Positions 7,856 through 16,540 of a stretch of DNA of 64,000 nucleotides are shown in pieces. The stretch is from assembly GCF_045277565.1 (NCBI RefSeq), contig NZ_CP123584.1, positions 2,356,001 to 2,420,000 on the forward strand, read 5' to 3'. The DNA is from Aliisedimentitalea scapharcae (GTDB taxonomy: Bacteria > Pseudomonadota > Alphaproteobacteria > Rhodobacterales > Rhodobacteraceae). Numbering within the stretch: the stretch's first letter is position 1; the number at the start of each line of letters is the position of its first letter. The translations under genes and the position numbers were made by a program. The notes beneath the pieces are model-generated. The model was not told where the DNA came from. It searched no databases and saw nothing but the letters and a program-made list of their open reading frames with translations.

Positions 7856-9466
7856 TTAGTCCGATGTGCGAAGGGGGGTGTTCTGAACGATCACGATGGC
7901 GATCAATGGCGCGAGGACCGACACCACTGCGGCTGTGATCAACAGGGTGCCAAGCTGGCTGTAATCGGCTGGTGTGGTGATGATGCCATCGGTTTGCACC
8001 TCGCGGGTGATCACAAATATCTCGTTCAGATAGCGCGTGCCCAGGCTGGATGCAGAGAGTGCCAGATTGGTGAAAGAGGCCATGACCGCAAAGAATGTCG
8101 CCTTGAGATTGCCGGGCGCATTGCGGGCGATCCAGGCCAGCATCGGGATCATCGCCACCTGTCCCAAAGGCGATTCTGCGGCTGTGTCTACCAACGCAAT
8201 GAACCGCGCATCGACAATGCCACCCGTCAGATCAGCGGTCCAATGGTGCACACCATAATACAGGCCGATGTTCGGCAGCGCCAGAATGCCTTCGGCCACC
8301 GTCAGTAGCAGGATGATCCAGACAATGGTCCGGCTGGCCATCATCGGGCGCAAGACGATCATCCCCGCCAGGGTCAGCAATGCGGTGATCAGGGACAGGA
8401 CCGACAGGAACTGCTGATCAAACCCCAGCACATCAATTTCGAACCAGGTGGCACCTGGTCCGCGCAGGGGTACGGCGCGATAGACAAAAATGATGATGGC
8501 GGTGCCGATCAGCGCCCGCGCCTGACCAGGGTCCAACACAGCCACCAGCTGACGCATCAACAACAGGACAACGGTCATGGACCCGGCAAAGATGATCTCC
8601 TGGGAATAGGGAACGTCACCAAGACCAACCGAGAGTGACAGGGCGACAAACACGGCACCACCAATGAAATACCACCAGTTGGGCGTGACCGGATCGCGCG
8701 GCGGGTCGAGCCGGCTGTGGATTTGTCCCGGTGCAAGCCCTTGTGCACGCAGGGTTCTTTTTGCGCTGTGTTTTTGCCAAAGCGCCAAGGCGACACCGCT
8801 CAGCGACACACAGGGAATAAGCAAGGCCAGCGTATAGATCCCGGCATAAGCCGCGCCCTTGTCGACTTGGGGCAGGGCTTCGACCCCGTCAAACAACACC
8901 ACATTGACAGCGGCAACGGCGCTGGATCCGGCGATCAACGCGATCCGGCCCAAAGTCTGCATGGTGGTATGCAGGGCGCGTGTGGTTTCCGATGTCAGGA
9001 GCCTGCCGTCAGTGTCACGATGTGGCACGGCCTCGACCGACATGGCGTCGGCGACCACGTCCTGAATGACAAACCCGCAGGGTGCCAGCAACAGCGCGGT
9101 AATGAACCAGGCGTTGGCCGACATGATCGCTGCCATCAATTCGGGGAGGGTCAGCAGTGCCACCATAATCGCATAGCTGCCAGCCATCAATCCGGCTCCT
9201 GCCAGGATCAAAAGCGATTTCCAACGCCAGAACAGATCCACCAGATGCCCCAACGGCATTTTTAGCGCCCAGGGCAGGCCAGTCCAAAAGGCGAGCCCGG
9301 CGAGAAAGGCCGCCGAAAGATCCAGGTATTCCTTGACATAAAAGGTGCTGACGACGCTGGTCAGCCCCTGTGCTCCAGCGGCAAAGTAAATCATCAGCGG
9401 TGGCAGAAACGACCAGCGCATCTGTCGTGCCAGATCGACAAAGACGGCCGAAAACCAACGCCCCAT
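7856..9466 (-). CDS. MFS-type membrane transporter
   Basis: The protein of about 536 aa has at least twelve hydrophobic segments and a first-half layout like major facilitator superfamily carriers: a loop rich in charged residues after TM2-TM3 (WALKMPLGHLVDLFWRWK) and long hydrophobic stretches through to the C-terminus. The N-terminal region recalls BT1/AmpG-type carriers, but I cannot name the substrate. The ATG at 9466 lies two bases past the stop of the CorC-type gene, which argues for co-transcription and coupled translation. A TTG at 9472 is the alternative start. Only the transporter class is supported. Confidence 0.75.
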   Translation of the reverse strand: MGRWFSAVFVDLARQMRWSFLPPLMIYFAAGAQGLTSVVSTFYVKEYLDLSAAFLAGLAFWTGLPWALKMPLGHLVDLFWRWKSLLILAGAGLMAGSYAIMVALLTLPELMAAIMSANAWFITALLLAPCGFVIQDVVADAMSVEAVPHRDTDGRLLTSETTRALHTTMQTLGRIALIAGSSAVAAVNVVLFDGVEALPQVDKGAAYAGIYTLALLIPCVSLSGVALALWQKHSAKRTLRAQGLAPGQIHSRLDPPRDPVTPNWWYFIGGAVFVALSLSVGLGDVPYSQEIIFAGSMTVVLLLMRQLVAVLDPGQARALIGTAIIIFVYRAVPLRGPGATWFEIDVLGFDQQFLSVLSLITALLTLAGMIVLRPMMASRTIVWIILLLTVAEGILALPNIGLYYGVHHWTADLTGGIVDARFIALVDTAAESPLGQVAMIPMLAWIARNAPGNLKATFFAVMASFTNLALSASSLGTRYLNEIFVITREVQTDGIITTPADYSQLGTLLITAAVVSVLAPLIAIVIVQNTPLRTSD

Positions 9467-9468
9467 TC

Positions 9469-10776
9469 TCAAAGAGGCCGGATCTTGAGGCCAGTGATCC
9501 GGTTTCCGGCGCGCGCGGTCACTTCGAACCGGAACCCGTGGAAGGAAAACACCTGTCCCGGGATCGGGATCATCTGCGCTTCGTGGATCACCAGACCGGC
9601 GATGGTATTGGCTTCTTCATCTGGCAAAGACCAGTCTGTCGCCCGGTTCAGGTCGCGAATTGTCATCGTGCCATCAACAAGAAAATTCCCGTCCTCGCCT
9701 TTGGTCACCTGCAATTCGGCGGCAGGATCGAATTCATCGGTGATTTCGCCGACGATCTCTTCAAGAATGTCTTCGAGCGTGATCAACCCCTGGAGCGAGC
9801 CATATTCGTCCACCACCAGGGCAAAATGCGACCGGATACGCAGGAACTGGCGCATCTGTTCATCCAATGTGGTGGTTTCGGGAACGAAATACGGGTCTTT
9901 GGAGACCTTGGTGATGTCAAAGCTTTGCAGGCGTGCCGGGTCGCCATTGCTGCCGCCCGCCTGGTCGTACATGGCGCGGAACAGATCCTTGGCGTGAACA
10001 ACGCCAACAATATTCTCCGGTTCCTGGCGGAACACGGGCAGGCGTGTATAGGGGCTTTCCAGACATTGTTTCAGGATTGCTTCGGGTTCGGCGTCGGCAT
10101 CGACCATTTCAATGTTGGAACGGTGCAACATGATCTCTTCGACGGTGCGATCCCCCAGATCCAGCGCGCCCAGGATCCGGTCACGGTCCTCTTTCTCGAC
10201 GATGCCTTCGGAATGGCCCAACTGCAAAGCACCGGCTATTTCCTCGTGCACGGACAGCATCTGGCTGTCGGGGTCGATACGCACGCCGAATATGCGCAAC
10301 ACGCCGCGCACGATTTGGCGGACCACGGCGACAAAGGGCGAAAAAACCATGACCACCACACCAATGATCGGGGCCACGAACGAGGCGGTTTTTTCGGCGT
10401 TGGTGATGGCATATGTCTTGGGCAGCACTTCGGCAAAGATCAAGACGAGCAGGGTCATCACCAGCGTGGCCAATGCCACACCGCTTTCGCCAAAAGCGCG
10501 GGTGAACATGGCAGTGGCCAGAGAGGCAGCCAGAATGTTCACCAGGTTGTTGCCCAACAGAACAGAGCCGATCAGGCGTTCATTGTCTTCGGTGATCAAC
10601 AAGGCCCGTTTGGCCCCACGCGATCCCTTGTCAGCCTGAGTGCGAAGCTTGCCCCGCGATGCCGCGGTCAGTGCGGTTTCCGAGCCGGAGAAAAAGCCGG
10701 ACAACACCAGCAACAGCAGGATAATTCCTGCCGTGATCCAAAACGTGCTGTCCAAAAGGGTCGAAGCGGTTTCCAT
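9469..10776 (-). CDS. CNNM/CorC-type protein (DUF21, CBS pair, CorC_HlyC domains)
   Basis: The 435-aa protein has an N-terminal membrane domain with three to four helices (DUF21/CNNM, residues about 1-180; LSGFFSGSETALTAASRGKL is typical). Two CBS domains (about 195-335) with TRLPVF and ITLEDILEEIVGEI follow, then a C-terminal CorC/HlyC transporter-associated domain (about 345-430). Family members are linked to magnesium and cobalt efflux or resistance; haemolysin naming is historical. It is preceded 103 bp upstream by xerD on the same strand and followed directly by the MFS gene. Confidence 0.9.
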   Translation of the reverse strand: METASTLLDSTFWITAGIILLLLVLSGFFSGSETALTAASRGKLRTQADKGSRGAKRALLITEDNERLIGSVLLGNNLVNILAASLATAMFTRAFGESGVALATLVMTLLVLIFAEVLPKTYAITNAEKTASFVAPIIGVVVMVFSPFVAVVRQIVRGVLRIFGVRIDPDSQMLSVHEEIAGALQLGHSEGIVEKEDRDRILGALDLGDRTVEEIMLHRSNIEMVDADAEPEAILKQCLESPYTRLPVFRQEPENIVGVVHAKDLFRAMYDQAGGSNGDPARLQSFDITKVSKDPYFVPETTTLDEQMRQFLRIRSHFALVVDEYGSLQGLITLEDILEEIVGEITDEFDPAAELQVTKGEDGNFLVDGTMTIRDLNRATDWSLPDEEANTIAGLVIHEAQMIPIPGQVFSFHGFRFEVTARAGNRITGLKIRPL

Positions 10777-10879
10777 ATCAGGTCCATCTGGTCCGGGTTT
10801 ATGTAAATTCTGTCATTGGTTATGGGGGCGAAGCGGGCAGGGTTCAAGTCTCGGACATCCCGCAGACGCAGGGCCGCGG

Positions 10880-11845
10880 TCAGCTGTCGTCATCCTCAGC
10901 CGGAGCGGCCCGAGGCCCTGCCAGTGGATGGTGCTGCAGAACCAGTTCGCTCAGACGCGCGTCCAGAACATGGGTGTAGATTTCCGTGGTGGCAATATCC
11001 GCATGTCCCAGCAATGTCTGGATCGCACGCAGATCGGCTCCATTGGCCAGCAGATGGGTCGCAAAGGCATGGCGCAGTGTGTGGGGGGTGACCTTGTCCG
11101 GGGATACGCCCCCCGCAACGGCCAGTTCCTTGATCAGCAGATAGAACCGATGTCGGGTCAGGTATCCGCTTTTGCCACGCGAAGGGAACAGGAACCGGGA
11201 CGTTGCCAAACCCTTGGCGTCTCGATCGGATTCGATTTCGTCACGCGCTTTCAGCCATTCAGCCAACGCATCGCGGGCCGGTGGTGACAACGGCACCATC
11301 CGTTCCTTGCCGCCTTTGCCCTGTACCAGCAACATGCGCGGGTCGCCTCGCGCCGAAGACACGGGCAGGGACACCAATTCCGTGACGCGCATTCCGGTGG
11401 CATACAGCAACTGCATCAGGCAGGTGTTGCGCAGGCGGTCCGCCTGTGTGCGCCCTGTCTGACGCGCAGCGTCCAGCAGGCGATCGACTTCGATCACTTC
11501 CAGCGTTTTGGGGAGACGTTTTTCGCGTCCCGGGCCGCTGATTTGAATGGTCGGGTTGTCTGTGCGCCAGCCTTCTTCAAAGGCAAAGCGATAGAGCTGC
11601 TTGACTGCCGACAGGCGGCGCGCGCGGGTGGATTTCGACAGCCCCTGTGCATCGCAGTCAATCAGATAGGATTCGACCGTGTCGCGATGGGCGGTGGCGA
11701 CATCATGCCCGTTGCGCTCCAGCCATCCAACGTAGTCTTTGAGATCACGCCCATAGGCCAGCAAGGTATTCTGTGCGGCCCCCTGTTCAGCGGCCTGGGC
11801 GTCCAGAAATGTGGAAATCCATTGAAAGGCGGTTGTTGGGGCCAT
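10880..11845 (-). CDS. xerD: Tyrosine recombinase XerD
   Basis: The product of about 321 aa has an N-terminal SAM-like core-binding domain (residues about 5-95) and a C-terminal catalytic domain with the expected residues: Arg in ATGMRVTELVSL, His-x-x-Arg in HTLRHAFATHLLANGADLR, a late His in LLGHADIATTE, and the nucleophile in IYTHV. Length and lack of any mobile-element context point to the chromosome-dimer resolvase XerD acting at dif with XerC and FtsK. The start at ATG 11845 lies two bases after the stop of the upstream exported-protein gene, so the two are likely translated in series. Confidence 0.88.
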   Translation of the reverse strand: MAPTTAFQWISTFLDAQAAEQGAAQNTLLAYGRDLKDYVGWLERNGHDVATAHRDTVESYLIDCDAQGLSKSTRARRLSAVKQLYRFAFEEGWRTDNPTIQISGPGREKRLPKTLEVIEVDRLLDAARQTGRTQADRLRNTCLMQLLYATGMRVTELVSLPVSSARGDPRMLLVQGKGGKERMVPLSPPARDALAEWLKARDEIESDRDAKGLATSRFLFPSRGKSGYLTRHRFYLLIKELAVAGGVSPDKVTPHTLRHAFATHLLANGADLRAIQTLLGHADIATTEIYTHVLDARLSELVLQHHPLAGPRAAPAEDDDS

Positions 11846-11847
11846 GG

Positions 11848-13377
11848 TCAACTGCGCTCCAGCAGCAACAGCTGCAAAGACGCCCGGCGGGCCGTATCTT
11901 CGAGCCCGACGGCCCTGAACCCGGCGATGGCGTCGCTCAGGTCTTGCAGGTTTCCTTGTGCGCCACGATCAAACATTTCCATGGTCCGCAGGATCGCTTC
12001 GCCCAGTCGCCCATCTGCCAACAATCGTTGCAAGTCCTGAGAAACCCGGGAATCCGGTGAAAACCCACGTGAAATTGCCTGATCCCGTGCCGTGGTTGCA
12101 TAAGCAGATTTGGGACTGCCCAATGCGAGCCCCACCAGAAAGACATCGCTGCCCTGTGCAGGCATCAGAGCCGCCGCTTCGTAGCTGGTCGACAGCAACC
12201 GGATACGCCAGGCCAAGGTGCCGGCCGGACCCTGGAGATCAATCCGGGCCAGTTGGTCGCCAAATAGATCGGCAAAGGCAACTTCGAGGCCCGCCTGCTG
12301 CATGGCCTTCCATACCTTTGGCAGTGTTTTTGAAACCGCATCCGCGCTGCCGGTCCGCAACGCCGTATCAAATCGTTGCACGGCATCCACACGATCCCAG
12401 ATGCCGCCCGAGGCCGCAGGGCGGCGATCCGTGTACAGCCCCAAAAGCTGGTTGGGATTCAACGCACCGATCCGGGTCAATCTCTCGGCAGCCTCCAATT
12501 GTGCCTTCCACCCGGCCACATCGCGCAGATCCGCTGCGGCAAAGCTCCGGGGTAGCTGGGCAGTCGGCAGGCGTTCGCCAATTGTTTCATACAGCCGAAA
12601 AGTCAGCGGATCAGGCGTGCTGGGGGCGGACAGCGGCGGCGCGTCTTCAAAAATTCCGGGGCTGAGGAACCGATCAAGCAACGCCAGATCCGGCGGCGGC
12701 AAAGTCCCAAGCGCATGAGCGGTTTCCAACAACAGAGCCGCTGTTTCCCAATCTCCGCTCCGGGCCATGCAAAAAATTCGGGACCGGTTATCCGGGGCAA
12801 GGTATGGTTTTGAAATCAAAGTGTTACAGCTGACATCTTCGTCGCCGGTCAACAGGGTGGTGTCAAACCAGCGCGCAAACCGTGCCGTGTTGCCAGCCGG
12901 ATCCGCCTGTTGGGCCAACGCCTGGGCCGGGTCGACTGCACCCAGGGCCATCAACCTGTCCAACCGGGCCAGCAGGATGGTATCTGCATCTGCGACATTC
13001 GACGGGGGACGTGCTTCGGACAAGAGCACGGTGTATAGCAGCGATTGCATCGCCGGATAATGCTGGACCGGAACCCGGTCTATCAGACGTGACAAAACCT
13101 GGGGGTCGCTGCCGCGCCACAGGTCGATTGGCAACCCTGTGGCCGCCGAAGACACGATCCCGATTGGGTCCAACAACGCTTCGAGCGGGGTGACCTGAAT
13201 TTGGGGGCTGAGCACCGAGTTGGATACCGGTGGTTCCAACAGGATCGTCGGTGGCAAATTGGGGCCGCCGGTCGATGGTTCCAGCCAGTCGATCACCGAC
13301 AAGGGAGTCTGTGCCAGGACCGGCCCTGGCATCATCAGGGCAACAACAGCCGCCCTGATTGTGGGGTTAATCGGCAT
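11848..13377 (-). CDS. Exported protein of unknown function (509 aa)
   Basis: I do not recognise this family by function. The N-terminus has a signal peptide with a hydrophobic core and an AxA-like cleavage point (VVALMMPGPVLAQ, about residues 11-23), so the protein should be periplasmic. The mature part is rich in Leu/Ala, looks mostly alpha-helical and could contain helical repeats, but no clear TPR consensus was seen. There are three cysteines, two of them close together (about residues 183-204 of the precursor). It overlaps the 49-aa membrane-protein gene by 11 bp and almost touches xerD, indicating one operon. The operon and the divergent aroK-aroB pair suggest a conserved roseobacter neighbourhood; role unknown. 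Confidence 0.8.
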   Translation of the reverse strand: MPINPTIRAAVVALMMPGPVLAQTPLSVIDWLEPSTGGPNLPPTILLEPPVSNSVLSPQIQVTPLEALLDPIGIVSSAATGLPIDLWRGSDPQVLSRLIDRVPVQHYPAMQSLLYTVLLSEARPPSNVADADTILLARLDRLMALGAVDPAQALAQQADPAGNTARFARWFDTTLLTGDEDVSCNTLISKPYLAPDNRSRIFCMARSGDWETAALLLETAHALGTLPPPDLALLDRFLSPGIFEDAPPLSAPSTPDPLTFRLYETIGERLPTAQLPRSFAAADLRDVAGWKAQLEAAERLTRIGALNPNQLLGLYTDRRPAASGGIWDRVDAVQRFDTALRTGSADAVSKTLPKVWKAMQQAGLEVAFADLFGDQLARIDLQGPAGTLAWRIRLLSTSYEAAALMPAQGSDVFLVGLALGSPKSAYATTARDQAISRGFSPDSRVSQDLQRLLADGRLGEAILRTMEMFDRGAQGNLQDLSDAIAGFRAVGLEDTARRASLQLLLLERS

Positions 13378-13516
13378 TCAGAACCACCGGTTTGCGCACC
13401 TCGGTCTGGGGGGCGCTGAAATCAGCACCAAACCATGGCCCGACATATGCATAGGCCACAAGCCCCAAAGAGGCGAGGATAAGGAGATAAATCAAATACT
13501 TAAACAGTCTTCCCAT
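13367..13516 (-). CDS. Small single-pass membrane protein (49 aa)
   Basis: A complete 50-codon frame runs from ATG (13516-13514) to TAA (13369-13367). It encodes Met-Gly-Arg, a hydrophobic helix (FKYLIYLLILASLGLVAYAY, residues 5-24) and a short polar tail rich in Pro/Val. GAGAAG just upstream is a plausible Shine-Dalgarno. It overlaps the start of the 509-aa exported-protein gene by 11 bp, which supports it as a real translated gene at the head of the operon. It is divergent from aroK with 82 bp between starts. Function is unknown; a membrane-anchor partner for the exported protein is a guess. Confidence 0.72.
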   Translation of the reverse strand: MGRLFKYLIYLLILASLGLVAYAYVGPWFGADFSAPQTEVRKPVVLNAD

Positions 13517-13598
13517 GGTCTTCTCGCTGCCTCGTGTGGTGTTCTTTTGCTCAAGTTATATATGGCCTTTTCGTCAAGATCACGTCATTCACTTAAGA

Positions 13599-14189
13599 AT
13601 GAGCGAAAATGAGCATATTCCGGATTCTGCAGTCATTGCTGCCACGCCGGGACAGTTGAAAAAGACCATTGTCATGGTCGGTATGATGGGGGCGGGGAAA
13701 ACCGCCGTTGGACGTGCCTTGGCCGCCCGATTGGGGGTGCCGTTTCTGGACAGCGATCACGAAATCGAAACTGCCGCCAATATGACGATACCCGAAATCT
13801 TTGAGCGTGACGGCGAACCCTTCTTTCGCGAGAAAGAGACGCAGGTCATCGCGCGATTGCTAAAAGAGGAACGCGGCGTGCTGTCGACCGGTGGTGGCGC
13901 GTTTCTGGCACAGCGCAATCGCGATCTGATCACTGACGACGGTGTGTCCGTCTGGTTGGATGCAAGCCTGGGCGTGCTGTGGAACCGGGTCAGACACAAA
14001 GACACCCGACCGCTGCTGCGCACAGCTGATCCGCGTGCGACGTTGAATGCCCTGTATGATGCGCGCGTGCCGCTTTATGCCAAGGCCGATCTGGCGGTGG
14101 TTTCGGATGGGGTGTCGTCGATCGAAACGATGGTGGACAAGGTGCTGGAAGCGCTCAAACAGCGCCCGGACGTATTGGATTGGAAATAA
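13599..14189 (+). CDS. aroK: Shikimate kinase
   Basis: The 196-aa protein has the P-loop GMMGAGKT (residues about 28-35), the shikimate-binding FLDSDHEIE stretch, FFREKE, the Walker B-like GGGAF, and LRTADPRATL near the lid/adenine region. It phosphorylates shikimate at the 3-OH in the chorismate pathway in the cytoplasm. The start at 13599 leaves a short N-terminal extension before the kinase fold. The frame is open upstream to 13515, but that would overlap the divergent small gene. aroB follows with a one-base TAATG overlap, so they form an operon. Confidence 0.95.
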   Translation: MSENEHIPDSAVIAATPGQLKKTIVMVGMMGAGKTAVGRALAARLGVPFLDSDHEIETAANMTIPEIFERDGEPFFREKETQVIARLLKEERGVLSTGGGAFLAQRNRDLITDDGVSVWLDASLGVLWNRVRHKDTRPLLRTADPRATLNALYDARVPLYAKADLAVVSDGVSSIETMVDKVLEALKQRPDVLDWK

Positions 14190-15301
14190 TGCAGCAAACT
14201 GTGCATGTTGCGCTGGATACGCGCGCCTATGATGTGGTGATCGGACCGGGCTTGTTGGCCGAAGCCGGAGAACGGATTGCGCCCCTGTTGCGCCGTAAAC
14301 GCGTTGCGGTTGTGTCGGATGCAAATGTGGCTGCGCTGCACCTGGAAACTCTGAGGGCCGGGTTGGCGCGCGCGGGCATTGATATGGTGTCTCTCGAGTT
14401 GCCACCAGGCGAAAGCACCAAAAGCTGGCCACAGTTCGAGCGTACAGTGGAATGGTTGCTGGCACAAAAAGTTGAACGCAATGACGTTGTTATCGCATTT
14501 GGCGGCGGGGTCATTGGTGATCTGGTGGGCTTTGCGGCCGCTGTGCTGCGCCGGGGGGTGCGGTTCGTCCAGATTCCAACTTCGCTGCTGGCTCAGGTGG
14601 ACAGCTCGGTCGGCGGCAAAACCGGCATCAATGCACCCCAGGGCAAAAACCTGATCGGCGCGTTTCATCAGCCGTCTCTGGTTTTGGCCGATACCGAAGT
14701 TCTAGGTACGTTGACTGCACGGGATTTCCTCGCCGGGTATGGCGAGGTTGTGAAATATGGTCTGTTGGGCGACGCTGACTTCTTTGACTGGCTCGAAACA
14801 CAGGGGCCGGCGCTGGCTGCGGGGGACATGGCGGCACGGGTAGAGGCGGTTACCCGTTCGGTTCAGATGAAGGCTGACATCGTTGTGCGCGACGAAACCG
14901 AACAGGGCGACAGGGCGCTGTTGAACCTGGGCCATACGTTCTGTCACGCGCTGGAGGCCGCAACGGGGTATTCCGACCGGTTGTTCCACGGCGAAGGTGT
15001 TGCCATCGGCTGTGCGTTGGCATTCGAATTGTCGTCGCGTCTGGGCCTGTGTTCCCAGGAGGACCCCAGCCGCGTTCGCGCGCATCTGCGCGACATGGGG
15101 ATGAAGACGGATCTGGCCGATATTTCCGGAGACTTGCCCAGCGCCCAGGCGTTACTGGAATTGATGGGGCAGGACAAAAAGGTTGTGGACGGACAGTTGA
15201 GGTTCATTCTGGCACGCGGCATCGGGCAGGCATTTGTCACAGCGGATGTGCCCGCGCAGTCCGTATTGGACGTACTTGAGGATGCGCTTGCAGTGCGTTG
15301 A
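14189..15301 (+). CDS. aroB: 3-dehydroquinate synthase
   Basis: The 370-aa enzyme converts DAHP to 3-dehydroquinate, two steps before the product used by AroK. Family signatures seen are the NAD-binding FGGGVIGDLVGFAAA, the substrate/metal region QVDSSVGGKTGIN, EVVKYGLL, and the zinc-ligand region LLNLGHTFCHALE with HGEGVAIG. The start chosen is the ATG that shares its A with the aroK TAA stop (14189). An in-frame ATG nine bases upstream is possible but lies inside aroK. Coupled translation with aroK is likely. Confidence 0.97.
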   Translation: MQQTVHVALDTRAYDVVIGPGLLAEAGERIAPLLRRKRVAVVSDANVAALHLETLRAGLARAGIDMVSLELPPGESTKSWPQFERTVEWLLAQKVERNDVVIAFGGGVIGDLVGFAAAVLRRGVRFVQIPTSLLAQVDSSVGGKTGINAPQGKNLIGAFHQPSLVLADTEVLGTLTARDFLAGYGEVVKYGLLGDADFFDWLETQGPALAAGDMAARVEAVTRSVQMKADIVVRDETEQGDRALLNLGHTFCHALEAATGYSDRLFHGEGVAIGCALAFELSSRLGLCSQEDPSRVRAHLRDMGMKTDLADISGDLPSAQALLELMGQDKKVVDGQLRFILARGIGQAFVTADVPAQSVLDVLEDALAVR

Positions 15302-15320
15302 AATAAGTGACCAAACCTGC

Positions 15321-16391
15321 TTATCGGCCTCGGATCACCATCAGCTCACCAACGTTTTCTCGGGTGATATAGCCAATCATCTGCCCACCTGCGGTATGGA
15401 CGGCCACGGCCGGAGCACCGTTGTGAAGCGCATCCAGAACGGTTTCCAACCCTGCGCCCAGCGCGACAACAGGGATATCGGTCTGCATGATTGAACGAAC
15501 CAGCGCATGGCGGGGTTCGTTCTGGGCCAACGCAGCAAACAGGCGGTCGCGTGTGACAAACCCGACAAGCGCGCCCTGTGGATCAAGCACGGGGAATTCG
15601 TGCTGCGTGGTGCGGATCACAGCGCCTGTGGCGATGTCCAGCGTGTCTTCGGGGGTCAGGGCCTGAAAGGCCGTGATCATCGCATCCCGTGCCACCAGGC
15701 GACGCGCAACCGAGCGCATCGCAACGTCCTGACTTTCGGCGTTTGCGGCAACAAAAACAAAGACCGCCACCAGAACCAGAACCGGGTTACCGGTGCTAAG
15801 CCCGGCAAACCCCAGCAGGACAGCAACCAACTGACCGGCAGTGGCGGCAATGCGTGTGGCGCGCACCCGATCCATCGTCAGACATAAAACAGCGCGAAAT
15901 ACCCGGCCGCCATCCATGGGAAAAGCGGGAATCATGTTGAAAACAGCAAGGAATACATTGACCAGCGCCAGCCGTGCGAGGAACCCTGGACCGGTGCTGT
16001 CGATGTGGGCCAGGTCGTTCAAATCGATACCGGCGCCCGCCAACAAAAGCACAACCCAGATCACGACATTGACCATCGGCCCGGCCAGCGCGACGACGAT
16101 TTCCTGTTTGGGGTTTTCCGGCATCCGTTCCAGCCGGGCCAATCCGCCAATGGGCAACAAGGTAATATCCGGGGTTCGAATGCCATAGCGCCGCGCCGCC
16201 AGCGCATGACCGAATTCATGGGCTACGACACAGGCAAACAGGGCCAGCACAAAGGCGATGTTTTCAACCGCCGCAGCCATGCCTTGATCTGAATAGGCGG
16301 CAAAACCGACCCAGGCCAAGAGAAGAAAAAAGGTGACATGGATCCGCAACTCTGACCCCAGAATCCTGCCAACCGGGAAGGACCAGACCAT
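15321..16391 (-). CDS. Site-2 protease family (M50) protein with CBS domains
   Basis: The 356-aa integral membrane protein has the zinc metalloprotease motif VAHEFGHALAARRYG (HExxH, about residues 57-71) and the second metal-ligand region NMIPAFPMDGGRVFRA (about 157-172). Two CBS domains occupy about residues 230-355. There is no PDZ domain, unlike RseP. This architecture matches the SpoIVFB-like group of intramembrane proteases whose CBS part may sense nucleotides. The ATG at 16391 has a GAGGAAA Shine-Dalgarno. It is convergent with aroB, and the substrate is unknown. Confidence 0.9.
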   Translation of the reverse strand: MVWSFPVGRILGSELRIHVTFFLLLAWVGFAAYSDQGMAAAVENIAFVLALFACVVAHEFGHALAARRYGIRTPDITLLPIGGLARLERMPENPKQEIVVALAGPMVNVVIWVVLLLAGAGIDLNDLAHIDSTGPGFLARLALVNVFLAVFNMIPAFPMDGGRVFRAVLCLTMDRVRATRIAATAGQLVAVLLGFAGLSTGNPVLVLVAVFVFVAANAESQDVAMRSVARRLVARDAMITAFQALTPEDTLDIATGAVIRTTQHEFPVLDPQGALVGFVTRDRLFAALAQNEPRHALVRSIMQTDIPVVALGAGLETVLDALHNGAPAVAVHTAGGQMIGYITRENVGELMVIRGR

Positions 16392-16540
16392 GTGTGTTTC
16401 CTCTCTTGTTTCACGTCATGACACGGATGATGTGGTCTCCACTATAACGTATTTGGCGCATTGGGTCTTGTGCAGGGCGTTGTAAATTGCCCTAAAGATC
16501 AAATTCCCCTGCGTTACACATGGCGGGCTGTTGGTGCAGT

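Noticed and set aside
9370..10806. 478-codon plus-strand open frame over the CorC-type gene
   Set aside because: Antisense shadow of a well-supported gene; composition is His/Gln rich as expected for a reverse reading of GC-rich coding DNA.
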